Assembly: GCA_017460835.1 (NCBI GenBank)
Contig: JAFUAD010000064.1
Coordinates: forward strand, 1-47,254
From: Oscillospiraceae bacterium
GTDB taxonomy: Bacteria > Bacillota > Clostridia > Oscillospirales > Ruminococcaceae
Direction of reading: 5' to 3'
Length of the DNA stretch: 47,254 nucleotides
A program made the translations under genes and the position numbers. The number at the start of each line of letters is the position of its first letter. The stretch's first letter is position 1. This document shows positions 32,774 to 40,847 of the stretch, piece after piece. The notes under the pieces were generated by a model. That model did no database searches and had not been told where the DNA came from. It was given only the letters and a program-made list of their open reading frames with translations.

Positions 32774-34285
32774 ATGCAGACGAATGTACTCGAATATCTC
32801 GAACAGACACTGCCCCGCGTGCCGGAGAAAACGGCCTTTGCTGACGATAACATGCAGCTCACGTTTTCTCAGGTCTCGCAGAATGCCCGTGCGATCGGCT
32901 CAGCGCTGCACGCGGACGGGCTGTACGGCAAACCGGTCGTGGTGTTCATGGAGAAATCACCCGCGGCGATCAACGCCTTTTTCGGCGTGATTTATGCGGG
33001 CTGCTATTATGTCCCGCTGGATGTCGAAATGCCCGCGTTCCGGATCGAAATGATCCTTCAGCAGCTAAAGCCCCGCGCCGTCATCTGCGATGCGGTGACA
33101 AAGCCGCAGCTCCCGCAGTTCGGCTATACCGGCAAAACCTATCTGTTCGATGATGTCATCAGCACGGAGATTGATGATGCGGCGCTCGCGGAGATCCGCG
33201 CAAAGCAGCTCGATATTGACCCGATCTATATTGTGTTCACCTCCGGCTCGACCGGCGTGCCGAAGGGCATTCTCGCCTGCCACCGCTCGGTCATCGACTA
33301 CATCGAAAACCTCTCCGAGACACTCGGATTCAACGAAGAAACCGTATTCGGCAACCAGACGCCGCTCTATTTCGACGCCTGCCTCAAGGAGCTCTACCCG
33401 ACGCTGAAATTCGGCGCGACCACATGGCTGGTGCCGAAGCAGTGCTTCTCGTTCCCGATTCAGCTCGTCGAATACCTGAACGCGCATAAGATCAACACCG
33501 TCTGCTGGGTGGTCTCGGCGCTGACAATGATCTCCGCGACCGGCACCTTCAAGACGGTGAAGCCGGAAACGCTGCACACGATCGCATTCGGCAGCGAGGT
33601 CTTTCCGGTCAAGCAGTTCAAGCGCTGGCGCGAGGTTCTGCCGGAGGCGAAGTTCACGAACCTCTACGGCCCGACTGAGGCAACCGGCATGAGCTGCTTC
33701 TATCATGTCAACCGCGATTTCGAGGAGACCGACGCCATTCCGATCGGCAGACCCTTCCGGAATACCGGCATCATCCTGCTCGATGAAAACAACAAGGAGG
33801 CTGCCTTCGGGGAGCCCGGTGAAATCTGCATCCGCGGAACCTGCCTGACGATGGGCTATTTCGGGCAGCCGGACAAGACCGCCGAGGTCTTTACGCAGAA
33901 TCCGCTGCAAACGCGCTTCCCGGAGCTGATCTACCGCACCGGCGATATCGCGCATTACAATGAGGACGGCGATCTGGTCTTTGTTTCGCGCAAGGATTAC
34001 CAGATCAAGCACATGGGACACCGCATCGAGCTCGGCGAGATCGAGATCAACTGCGGGCTGTATGACGGCGTCGAGGCAGTGGGCTGCATCTACGACAAGG
34101 TCAAGGGCAAGATCGTGCTGTTCTATACGGGCAAGGTAGAAAAATCCGAGCTCGCCGCGTACCTCAAGGAGCGCCTGCCGCGCTACATGCAGCCGAACAA
34201 AATCCGGCAGCTCGACGAGATGCCGCACACCCCGAACGGCAAGCTCGACCGCAAGGCACTGACCGCAATCTACGAGGGAGAGTAA
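32774..34285 (+). CDS. DltA-like amino acid adenylation enzyme
   Basis: 503 residues, the length of a stand-alone adenylation enzyme such as DltA. Activates an amino acid with ATP and loads it on a carrier protein. Core motifs: T-S-G-S-T-G-V-P-K-G (156-165), Y-G-P-T-E-A-T, Y-R-T-G-D, and the catalytic Lys in P-N-G-K-L-D-R-K (K490). The amino-group Asp is kept (F-D201). The Cys that selects D-Ala in DltA (F-C-G-E) aligns with G273 in F-G-S-E, so D-alanine cannot be assumed. The partner carrier is the next gene. Start ATG 32774 follows AGAAGG. Confidence 0.9.
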   Translation: MQTNVLEYLEQTLPRVPEKTAFADDNMQLTFSQVSQNARAIGSALHADGLYGKPVVVFMEKSPAAINAFFGVIYAGCYYVPLDVEMPAFRIEMILQQLKPRAVICDAVTKPQLPQFGYTGKTYLFDDVISTEIDDAALAEIRAKQLDIDPIYIVFTSGSTGVPKGILACHRSVIDYIENLSETLGFNEETVFGNQTPLYFDACLKELYPTLKFGATTWLVPKQCFSFPIQLVEYLNAHKINTVCWVVSALTMISATGTFKTVKPETLHTIAFGSEVFPVKQFKRWREVLPEAKFTNLYGPTEATGMSCFYHVNRDFEETDAIPIGRPFRNTGIILLDENNKEAAFGEPGEICIRGTCLTMGYFGQPDKTAEVFTQNPLQTRFPELIYRTGDIAHYNEDGDLVFVSRKDYQIKHMGHRIELGEIEINCGLYDGVEAVGCIYDKVKGKIVLFYTGKVEKSELAAYLKERLPRYMQPNKIRQLDEMPHTPNGKLDRKALTAIYEGE

Positions 34286-34312
34286 ATTCCAAGAAAAAGG
34301 AGAAAACCTGTC

Positions 34313-34552
34313 ATGAGTGAAACACTGAGCACCATTATTGAGATTCTTCAGGATCTGCACGAGGATGTGGATTTTGAGTCTGAGGACAAGCTGATCGACA
34401 AGAAAATCCTCGATTCCTTCGATATCGTGACCCTGATCTCGGAGCTGAGCAACGAGTTCGATATCACGATCCCGGCGGACAAGATCATCCCGGAGAACTT
34501 CAATTCCGCACAGGCTCTTGCCAATATGGTCGAGGAGCTTGAGGACGAGTAA
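34313..34552 (+). CDS. Acyl carrier protein (DltC-like)
   Basis: 79 residues, acidic and helical. The phosphopantetheine attachment serine is in L-D-S-F-D-I-V (Ser near residue 35), preceded by the K-L-I-D-K-K-I-L loop. DltC carriers have this short form. It would carry the amino acid activated by the adjacent adenylation enzyme to the membrane O-acyltransferase. The stop shares one base with the MBOAT ATG (TAATG), giving tight coupling. Start ATG 34313 follows AAAAAGGAG. Confidence 0.92.
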   Translation: MSETLSTIIEILQDLHEDVDFESEDKLIDKKILDSFDIVTLISELSNEFDITIPADKIIPENFNSAQALANMVEELEDE

Positions 34553-36144
34553 TGCTGTTTACCGATTCGATCTTTGTGATCGGGCTGATTCTGCTCTGTA
34601 TCATCTATTTTCTTGTTCCGAAGCGGTTTCGCTGGATGCTGCTGCTCGCCGGCAGCATCGGCTTTTATGCCTATTCGGGGCCGCTCAACCTGATCTATAT
34701 GGCGGTCACCGCGCTCAGTACCTATCTGATTACCCTCAGAATGGAGAAAATGGCGGCGGCTGCAAAGGAAACGGTCGCGGCGCATAAATCGGAATGGAGC
34801 AGGGACGAGAAAAAGGCCTTCAAGGAAAAGGCGAAGTCAAAGCGGTTCCGCTGGCTGGTGCTCTGCCTTGTGCTGAATTTCGGGATGCTCGCCGTTGTGA
34901 AATACGGCGCATTCACGCTGCGCAATATCAATACGGTCATCGGCTGGTTCGGCGGGAGCAAACGCCTCCCGGTCAAACACTTCCTGCTGCCGATGGGCAT
35001 GTCCTTCTATCTGTTCCAGACAATGGGCTATGCCATTGATGTGTACCGCGAAAAGTACCCGGCGGAGAAGAATTTTGCGCGGCTCGGACTGTTCGTGTCC
35101 TTCTTCCCGCAGCTCATTCAGGGCCCGATCAGCCGCTATGACGATCTCGCAAAGGGGCTCTATGCCGGAAACGGCTATGACCCGAAGCGCGTGACGCTCG
35201 GCGTGCAGCGCATTCTCTGGGGCTATTTCAAAAAGGTCTGTCTTGCGGACCGCGTCATGCCCGCCGTCACCGCGCTGATCTCCAACACCGACCAGCATCA
35301 GGGCATGTATGTCCTGATGGGCATTCTGTATTACACGCTCCGCATTTACGCGGATTTCACCGGCGGCATTGATATCACAATCGGCATCGGGCAGGTGCTC
35401 GGCATTCCGATCACGGAAAACTTCAACCGCCCGTTCTTCTCGAAGAATATCACCGAATACTGGCGGCGCTGGCATATCACGCTCGGTACATGGTTCAAGG
35501 ATTACCTGTTCTATCCGATCAGCGTGTGTCAGCCGATGCTGAAGCTCTCCAAATGGAGCAGAGAGAAGCTCGGCAAGAATGTCGGCAAGTACCTGCCGGT
35601 CTATGTCTCCACGATCGCAGTCTGGTTCGTGACCGGTCTCTGGCACGGCGCTGCGTGGAATTTCATCGTCTGGGGTCTGATGAACGCGGTCGTCATCCTG
35701 ATCTCCGAGCGCCTGACCCCGCTCTACAACAAATTCCACAAGAAATATGCGTGGAGCAATACCCGTGCATATGACGGCTTTATGGCGCTGCGCACCACCT
35801 TCCTGATGGGACTGCTGCGCATGTTCGACTGCTATCTCGATGTGCCGCTGACCTTTAAGATGTTCGGCACGATGTTCTATAAATGGAATCCGCAGATCCT
35901 CTGGGACGGCAGCCTGATGAAGCTGGGTCTGTCGAAGCCGGATTACCTCGTGCTCGGCGTCGGCATCGTGCTGCTCTTTACGGCAAGTATGCTGGGGCGG
36001 CGCGGGAGCGTCCGCGAGCGGCTCTATGACAAGTCAAAGCTCCTGAGCTGCTGCATGACCGTGGCGCTTTTGCTGATCGTCGTTGTCTTCGGCGCATACG
36101 GCATCGGCTACGATTCCAGCCAGTTCATCTATAATCAGTTCTGA
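34552..36144 (+). CDS. MBOAT family membrane O-acyltransferase (DltB/AlgI-like)
   Basis: 530 residues with about ten or more membrane segments. The MBOAT catalytic His is H365 in T-G-L-W-H-G-A-A-W-N, and the family block F-F-P-Q-L-I-Q-G-P-I-S-R-Y is present. It moves an acyl group from a cytosolic thioester across the membrane to a surface polymer. It is longer than typical DltB (~400), with a charged cytoplasmic insert at about residues 64-102 and extra C-terminal helices, closer to AlgI in size. The carrier-protein gene upstream favours an aminoacyl donor over acetyl. Confidence 0.9.
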   Translation: MLFTDSIFVIGLILLCIIYFLVPKRFRWMLLLAGSIGFYAYSGPLNLIYMAVTALSTYLITLRMEKMAAAAKETVAAHKSEWSRDEKKAFKEKAKSKRFRWLVLCLVLNFGMLAVVKYGAFTLRNINTVIGWFGGSKRLPVKHFLLPMGMSFYLFQTMGYAIDVYREKYPAEKNFARLGLFVSFFPQLIQGPISRYDDLAKGLYAGNGYDPKRVTLGVQRILWGYFKKVCLADRVMPAVTALISNTDQHQGMYVLMGILYYTLRIYADFTGGIDITIGIGQVLGIPITENFNRPFFSKNITEYWRRWHITLGTWFKDYLFYPISVCQPMLKLSKWSREKLGKNVGKYLPVYVSTIAVWFVTGLWHGAAWNFIVWGLMNAVVILISERLTPLYNKFHKKYAWSNTRAYDGFMALRTTFLMGLLRMFDCYLDVPLTFKMFGTMFYKWNPQILWDGSLMKLGLSKPDYLVLGVGIVLLFTASMLGRRGSVRERLYDKSKLLSCCMTVALLLIVVVFGAYGIGYDSSQFIYNQF

Positions 36145-36169
36145 TTGATTCTTTAGGGGAGTCACCCAA

Positions 36170-37234
36170 ATGGGAAAGAAAAAACGCATTTTTGCCGGGC
36201 TCGCGACCGTGACCTCCGCGGTGGTTCTGCTTGCCGCAGTGCAGCGGTTGCTCCAGCCCAAATATATGTCCGATGTCGTAGAGGGCAACCTGATCGCCTC
36301 CTATTACGACACCGGAAAGGATCACGATGTGCTGTTCATCGGAGACTGCGAGTGCTACGAGAATTTCTCGCCGGTCGAAATGTGGCGGGATTACGGCATT
36401 TCCAGTACGATCCGCGGCTCTGCGCAGCAGCTCATCTGGCAGTCCTATTATCTGCTGGAGGATACCCTCCGCTATGAAAAGCCGGATGTGGTCGTGTTCA
36501 ATGTGCTCTCGATGAAATACGGCGAGCCGCAGAGCGAAGCCTATAACCGCATGTCCATCGAAGGCATGCGCTGGTCGAAATCGAAGGTAAACTGCATCAA
36601 GGCCTCCATGACAGAGGAGGAGAGCTTCCTCTCCTATGTGTTCCCGATCCTGCGGTATCACAGCCGCTGGAGCGAGCTGACCGCCGATGACTTCAAATAT
36701 TACTTCGGGGCAGAGCCGAATTTCTTTTCCGGCTATTACCTCCGCGCCGATGCAAAGCCCGCGGAAAATGTGCCGAAGGGCACGCCGCTGATCGACTACT
36801 CCTTCAGCGAAAACTGCTGGAATTACCTCGACAAAATGATGTCGCTCTGCGCGGAAAACAACATTCAGCTTGTGCTGATCAAGGCGCCCTCCCTTTACCC
36901 CTACTGGTATGAGGAATGGGATGAGCAGATCACGGAATATGCGGAGAAATATCATCTTCCGTATATCAATTTCCTCGATCCGTCGATTCAGGAGCAGACC
37001 GGGATTGATTATGCGGCCGATACCTACGACGGCGGCCTGCATCTGAATGTATACGGCGCAGAAAAGCTCTCCAGATGGTTCGGGGCATATCTCGCAGAGC
37101 GCTATGATCTCAGGGACCGCAGCGGCGAGAGCAAGCTGGCCGCCGAATGGGACGAGATCTGCGCGCGCTATGATGCCGAGATCGCACGGCAGCTCAAAAA
37201 TTTAGAGCAATACGGCAATGTCAAGGGCGAATGA
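36170..37234 (+). CDS. DltD-like SGNH-fold protein with Cys at the nucleophile position
   Basis: 354 residues: one N-terminal membrane segment (about 8-27) and an extracellular SGNH-like domain. Block I reads L-F-I-G-D-C-E (57-61): the serine of the usual G-D-S is C60. Block II resembles R-G-S-A-Q-Q and the late acid/His pair is D287/H291 in Y-D-G-G-L-H-L-N. It fills the DltD position after the MBOAT gene, 25 bp downstream. DltD and AlgJ/X-type partners finish polymer transfer outside the membrane. The Cys may form a thioester intermediate or mark a non-catalytic protein. Start ATG 36170 follows AGGGGAG. Confidence 0.8.
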   Translation: MGKKKRIFAGLATVTSAVVLLAAVQRLLQPKYMSDVVEGNLIASYYDTGKDHDVLFIGDCECYENFSPVEMWRDYGISSTIRGSAQQLIWQSYYLLEDTLRYEKPDVVVFNVLSMKYGEPQSEAYNRMSIEGMRWSKSKVNCIKASMTEEESFLSYVFPILRYHSRWSELTADDFKYYFGAEPNFFSGYYLRADAKPAENVPKGTPLIDYSFSENCWNYLDKMMSLCAENNIQLVLIKAPSLYPYWYEEWDEQITEYAEKYHLPYINFLDPSIQEQTGIDYAADTYDGGLHLNVYGAEKLSRWFGAYLAERYDLRDRSGESKLAAEWDEICARYDAEIARQLKNLEQYGNVKGE

Positions 37235-37287
37235 CCGCCCTTTGCATAGAAACAGTTTTTGATTTACGGGAAAGGATGTTTTCAGCT

Positions 37288-37923
37288 ATGAACAAGAAAA
37301 TCGTTTGCGCGGCACTCTCTGCCATGCTGCTCTGCGGGCTGACCGCATGCGGCGGCGATGACAGCAGCACTGCCGCTTCCTCCTCTGCCGCAGAAAGCAG
37401 CGCAGCCGCCGCACCGGATGCCTCCTCCGCAGCGGACACCCCCGCAGATTCCACCGGCGATACACCGGCAGAGAGCTCCGATGCAGCACCGCAGGGGACC
37501 GTGCAGATCTCCTTTGACTATGTTGCAAACGGCGTGACCCTTGAGGTCGGCAAAGAGGCAGACGGCGTCATCGCGGCGCTCGGCACCTACGACAGTATGT
37601 ATGAGGCACCGTCCTGCGCCTTCACCGGCACGAGCAACTACTATGTTTACGGCGGCCTTCAGGTCGTCACCTATCCGGATGAGCACGACCAGAGCCTGAA
37701 TCTGCTCTATGAGGTCGATCTGCTCGATGACACCGTCGCGACCAACGAGGGCATCCGCGTCGGCAATACCTATGACGATATTGTGGCAAAATACGGCACG
37801 CCCGATCAGGAGACCGCAGTATTTGCGATGTATAAGACAGAAGGAAAGGCCGTCCAGTTCTTCTTTGACAAGACCAACCCGGACGTCATCTCCGAGATCG
37901 TGTATACGGTCATTCTGGTTTAA
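37288..37923 (+). CDS. Secreted lipoprotein, unknown function
   Basis: 211 residues: signal peptide ending in lipobox L-T-A-C (Cys near residue 20), a ~55-residue Ser/Ala/Pro/Asp linker, then a ~135-residue domain beginning V-Q-I-S-F-D-Y. No family recognised; the fold is predicted beta-rich with an I-V-A-K-Y-G-T-P motif seen in small SmpA/OmlA-like lipoproteins. Last gene of the Dlt-like operon, 53 bp after the SGNH gene and just before a terminator hairpin. Start ATG 37288 follows AAAGGATG; the frame is open further upstream but lacks a ribosome binding site. Confidence 0.8.
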   Translation: MNKKIVCAALSAMLLCGLTACGGDDSSTAASSSAAESSAAAAPDASSAADTPADSTGDTPAESSDAAPQGTVQISFDYVANGVTLEVGKEADGVIAALGTYDSMYEAPSCAFTGTSNYYVYGGLQVVTYPDEHDQSLNLLYEVDLLDDTVATNEGIRVGNTYDDIVAKYGTPDQETAVFAMYKTEGKAVQFFFDKTNPDVISEIVYTVILV

Positions 37924-37930
37924 GGCAAAA

Positions 37931-37965
37931 AACCGCGGAGGCTGCATCGGGCAGCTTCCGCGGTT
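37931..37965 (+). terminator. Terminator-like hairpin closing the Dlt-like operon
   Basis: AACCGCGGA-G-GCTGC pairing with GCAGC-T-TCCGCGGTT (14 pairs, one internal mismatch), starting 7 bp after the stop. No T-tract, so termination may be partial. Confidence 0.6.
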
Positions 37966-38008
37966 CTCAGAGATACATATAAAAATTAAAAAATAAAGAG
38001 GGATTGTT

Positions 38009-38845
38009 ATGGGATTATTCGGAAAGAAACCAAGTGCGGACAAAATCAAATACCGCAGACCTGACCGCGTTGAGCGCGGAGAATTCCGCAAGCAGGAGAT
38101 CGCAGAGCTCAGTATGCCGGATACCGTCCGGATCATCGGCGAAAGCGGCTTCCGCGAGTGCCGGAGCCTGAAGCGCGCCGAGCTCTCCAATACGCTTTGC
38201 GAGATCGGCGCCTATGCCTTCCGCGACTGCGATATGCTCGAAAATATCGTGATGCCCGGCGAGATGCGCTACCCGGACGGCTCCAGCGGCCTGCTCGGCA
38301 TCGGCTGCTTCGAGGGCTGCGGCCTGCTCCGCGAGATCGTCATTCCCGAGGGCGTTTCCGTCATCGGCGCGAACGCCTTTCACAACTGTGCCGCGCTGGA
38401 AACCGTCACGCTGCCCCGCTCGCTGCATGCGATCCGCAGCGGTGCATTCTCCGGCTGCGCGCGCCTCAAAACACTGAACATGCCGGTTGTGCCCGAGCTG
38501 ATCGCGCAGGATGCCTTCCGCGATACGCCCTGTGAAAAGCAGATCGCGGCGGTGCGCAAGCCGGTGCTGACCATAATGCACACCTCCTCCTTCGGGCTGC
38601 CGGAGATTTTCCAGTTCTCAGCCGTGCCGCGCATGATCGGCACAGAGCAGACCGAGGGCAACATGACCATTGTGCTCGATGATGTCGATGCATCGCGCAT
38701 CTGCTTCCGGATCACGGCGTATAAGCACGCCGGCGGCAGCCATGTCGTGCCCGCCGGAACCGCTGCCAGACTGTTCTATGAGGAATATGACTGCGCCGGA
38801 AAGACCGGCATGCAGAAGGAAGAGCTGGTCGCCTCTTATCGGTGA
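38009..38845 (+). CDS. BspA-type leucine-rich repeat protein (cytoplasmic)
   Basis: 278 residues. Residues about 30-175 hold five LRR_5 (BspA-like) units with the recurring I-G-x-x-A-F-x-x-C-x-x-L-x-x-I/V pattern (A-F-R-D-C, C-F-E-G-C, A-F-H-N-C, A-F-S-G-C). The last ~90 residues are a different, beta-rich segment. No signal peptide or anchor, unlike many BspA surface proteins, so it is probably a cytosolic binding scaffold. Start ATG 38009 follows AAAGAGGG. It may be read from the upstream operon by read-through of the weak 37931 hairpin. Confidence 0.78.
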   Translation: MGLFGKKPSADKIKYRRPDRVERGEFRKQEIAELSMPDTVRIIGESGFRECRSLKRAELSNTLCEIGAYAFRDCDMLENIVMPGEMRYPDGSSGLLGIGCFEGCGLLREIVIPEGVSVIGANAFHNCAALETVTLPRSLHAIRSGAFSGCARLKTLNMPVVPELIAQDAFRDTPCEKQIAAVRKPVLTIMHTSSFGLPEIFQFSAVPRMIGTEQTEGNMTIVLDDVDASRICFRITAYKHAGGSHVVPAGTAARLFYEEYDCAGKTGMQKEELVASYR

Positions 38846-38897
38846 GAATCACAAAAGCAGCACGAAAGGCGCTTGGAAGTTTTTGCCGCGCTTTTTA

Positions 38898-38936
38898 AGC
38901 CCCCGCGGATTCGTTCCGCGGGGGCTCGTTTTATTT
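38898..38936 (+). terminator. Terminator after the LRR gene
   Basis: Twelve-pair hairpin AGCCCCCGCGGA/TCCGCGGGGGCT followed by CGTTTTATTTT. Its stem is the same as at 40047-40074. Confidence 0.85.
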
Positions 38937-39251
38937 TGCCGATTCTGCAAAAATATGCAGTATTTTCGCTGCACGCATCTGATTCTCAGGTGTCAGCGTC
39001 CGGAATAATTCGATGATTTCTTCGTCCGGCGATGTGATCTCTGTACCGTTCACAATATAATCTGTTGTGACAGAGAGTGCTGCTGCGATTTTTCGCAGCG
39101 TTGTCACGGTCATGTTCTTTTTCCCTTTTTCAATATCTGCAAGAAACTGCACGGAAATATCCGCCGCTTCTGCTAAGCGCTCTCTGGTAAGCCGCTGTGC
39201 CTTTCGCAAGCTCAGAATTCTGTTCCCTGTTTCAGCATACGGATAATCCAT
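38931..39251 (-). CDS. XRE-family HTH regulator (low-GC cassette)
   Basis: 106 residues. A Cro/CI HTH at about 10-65: L-R-K-A-Q-R-L-T-R-E-R-L-A-E-A-A followed by S-V-Q-F-L-A-D-I-E-K-G-K. The short C-terminal helix region could dimerise. It is divergent from the secreted-protein gene at 39364 and may control it through the inverted repeat at 39286-39307. Start chosen at ATG 39251, nine bases after GAGG; a GTG at 39260 and ATG at 39257 are in frame but too close. Its 3' end touches the tail of the terminator at 38898-38936. Confidence 0.85.
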   Translation of the reverse strand: MDYPYAETGNRILSLRKAQRLTRERLAEAADISVQFLADIEKGKKNMTVTTLRKIAAALSVTTDYIVNGTEITSPDEEIIELFRTLTPENQMRAAKILHIFAESAK

Positions 39252-39285
39252 TTCCATCACCTCTGGATATAGTATAACCGAAACA

Positions 39286-39307
39286 AAAGATATATAAAAT
39301 CATCTTT
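39286..39307. promoter_or_regulatory. Candidate operator between the HTH gene and the secreted-protein gene
   Basis: Inverted repeat AAAGAT-N10-ATCTTT in the divergent region, ending six bases before the -35 at 39313. Placement suits a repressor such as the adjacent XRE protein. Short AT-rich arms make chance possible. Confidence 0.35.
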
Positions 39308-39312
39308 AGATA

Positions 39313-39341
39313 TTGACAAAAAGAAACTATTGTTGTATAAT
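39313..39341 (+). promoter_or_regulatory. Perfect sigma-A promoter of the AT-rich secreted-protein gene
   Basis: TTGACA (39313-39318), 17 bp, TATAAT (39336-39341), full consensus, followed by AAGGAGGGG and the ATG at 39364. The untranslated leader is very short. Confidence 0.9.
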
Positions 39342-39363
39342 GGCGATTAAGGAGGGGATTGTC

Positions 39364-40014
39364 ATGAAAAATAGGAAAGTAATTGCATTGCTCACTGCAC
39401 TAATTATTTTTGCGGGTGTGTTGGTTTTTGCGGGTGTGTTGCTGAGCGGGTTCTGGAGCGCAGAACATAAGCTGACAACTGACGAGAAGCTTGTGTACGA
39501 TGCACTTCTGAAAGCTGCGAAAGAGACGGGTAATTCAAAGCCTCTGACAGTTTATTCATGTTCAAATATTATTGATATCACAGAGAATAATAAGACTGAG
39601 ATGATGTTGAAATATTTTTGCAAGGATGGAAAATATTACGGCGGTCACGTTCGTACAGATAGCAAATATGTTTTGATTGCAACTAATTATTCCGATGATG
39701 TTCAGTTGCTTTGCGTAGAGGATCGTACTGGTACAAAGGTGTATGATGATGGAACGATTCTTGAAAGTGACTATGGGAAATTAGCTGATTATTCATGGGA
39801 TGATAACAAACCCAATCCTTTCGATTACACAACAACAGAAGAATATAATCTTGCTGTCGCTATACATAATTATGCAAATGCAATAACAGAAGCGGAGGTA
39901 TATGAAGAATATGCTCACAAATTGGCATATTCAGGAAGGTATTGGATTACAGATTCCGGCGATATCAATATAGACCATTTGAATGAAGCATTACAGGAGC
40001 ATTGGAATAATTAA
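39364..40014 (+). CDS. AT-rich membrane-anchored or secreted protein, unknown
   Basis: 216 residues: an N-terminal hydrophobic segment at about 7-29 (signal anchor; G-V-L-V-F-A-G-V-L-L), then a soluble extracellular domain with no family I recognise. Base composition and codon choice (many AAT, TAT, ATT, GAA) are clearly more AT-rich than all neighbours, which suggests acquisition from another genome. It is divergent from an XRE regulator and both lie between two terminators with the same stem. Start ATG 39364 follows AAGGAGGGG. Confidence 0.75.
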   Translation: MKNRKVIALLTALIIFAGVLVFAGVLLSGFWSAEHKLTTDEKLVYDALLKAAKETGNSKPLTVYSCSNIIDITENNKTEMMLKYFCKDGKYYGGHVRTDSKYVLIATNYSDDVQLLCVEDRTGTKVYDDGTILESDYGKLADYSWDDNKPNPFDYTTTEEYNLAVAIHNYANAITEAEVYEEYAHKLAYSGRYWITDSGDINIDHLNEALQEHWNN

Positions 40015-40046
40015 GGACTTTACCATATAAAAGTGGCAAAGAAAAG

Positions 40047-40080
40047 GCCCCCGCGGAATCAAATCCGCGGGGGCTATATT
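40047..40080. terminator. Bidirectional terminator, same stem as 38898
   Basis: Eleven-pair hairpin GCCCCCGCGGA/TCCGCGGGGGC. Plus-strand tail TATATTTCT, minus-strand tail CTTTTCTTTG. It serves the AT-rich gene and the convergent ABC operon. Confidence 0.82.
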
Positions 40081-40088
40081 TCTGTGAC

Positions 40089-40847
40089 TCAAAGCGGCAG
40101 ATCCTTTTTCCGGAAGACAAGCTGCCCGACTGTGAACGCCGCGAGTGCAATGACTGCGGGGAAGATCAGCTTCTGCACCCAGTCGCTGTTTTTGAACAGC
40201 ACGGACTGATAATCATAGAAGCTGACGATCGTGAGATACTTGAACTTATCCAGACCGCTGACGCCCAGTCTGCCGAACATCGCGAGCATATTGGCGAGAA
40301 TGTTGACGCCGATGAAGGTTCCGCTCAGCCCGATCGAATACTTCGTCGAGCTGAAAATGCCGGAGAACATGAAGCACACTGCTGCAAGCGCGATGCAGAC
40401 CATCAGCGCCGAGAGATTGACCTGAAGAATCATTTTGCTTGTCAGGTCGCCGCTCAGCATCGTATAGCCGAAGGTCGCGAGCGAGACGGGATTTGCGCGG
40501 TTGACCAGCAGATGCGCGCCCGTCTGGATGCCGAACATCAGAATCAGCGAATTGACGAGGTAAAATGCCTGCGTGACCGTCACGGTACTTCGCTTGACCG
40601 GCGTCGAGAGCACATAGGCCATCGAGCCGCGGTCTACCTGTGAGGCAAGGAGCTTGTTTGCGGTGACGAGAACGTAAATCCCCGGCAGAATGGTGGTCAT
40701 CATGCCGTAGAAAATCTGGAACAGCAGCGAGCGGGTCATATCCAGCGTCGAGAACTGGATGCAGAGCAAGGTCATGACGCCGGTCATGCTTCCCCACATC
40801 ACGGAATTGGATTTGACGGACTGCTTCAATAACGGGAAACTAAGCAC
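40089..40847 (-). CDS. ABC-2 type transporter permease
   Basis: 252 residues with six hydrophobic segments in ABC-2 permease layout: early helix near L-L-C-I-Q-F, an R-G-S-M-A-Y-V-L-S-T-P-V-K-R cytoplasmic block typical of ABC-2 permeases, and a final helix before K-K-D-L-P-L. It works with one or both ATPases encoded just upstream. The start (40847) overlaps the end of the second ATPase by 8 bp. Exported substrate unknown; placement beside a two-component system suggests peptide-antibiotic or envelope-stress export. Confidence 0.85.
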   Translation of the reverse strand: MLSFPLLKQSVKSNSVMWGSMTGVMTLLCIQFSTLDMTRSLLFQIFYGMMTTILPGIYVLVTANKLLASQVDRGSMAYVLSTPVKRSTVTVTQAFYLVNSLILMFGIQTGAHLLVNRANPVSLATFGYTMLSGDLTSKMILQVNLSALMVCIALAAVCFMFSGIFSSTKYSIGLSGTFIGVNILANMLAMFGRLGVSGLDKFKYLTIVSFYDYQSVLFKNSDWVQKLIFPAVIALAAFTVGQLVFRKKDLPL

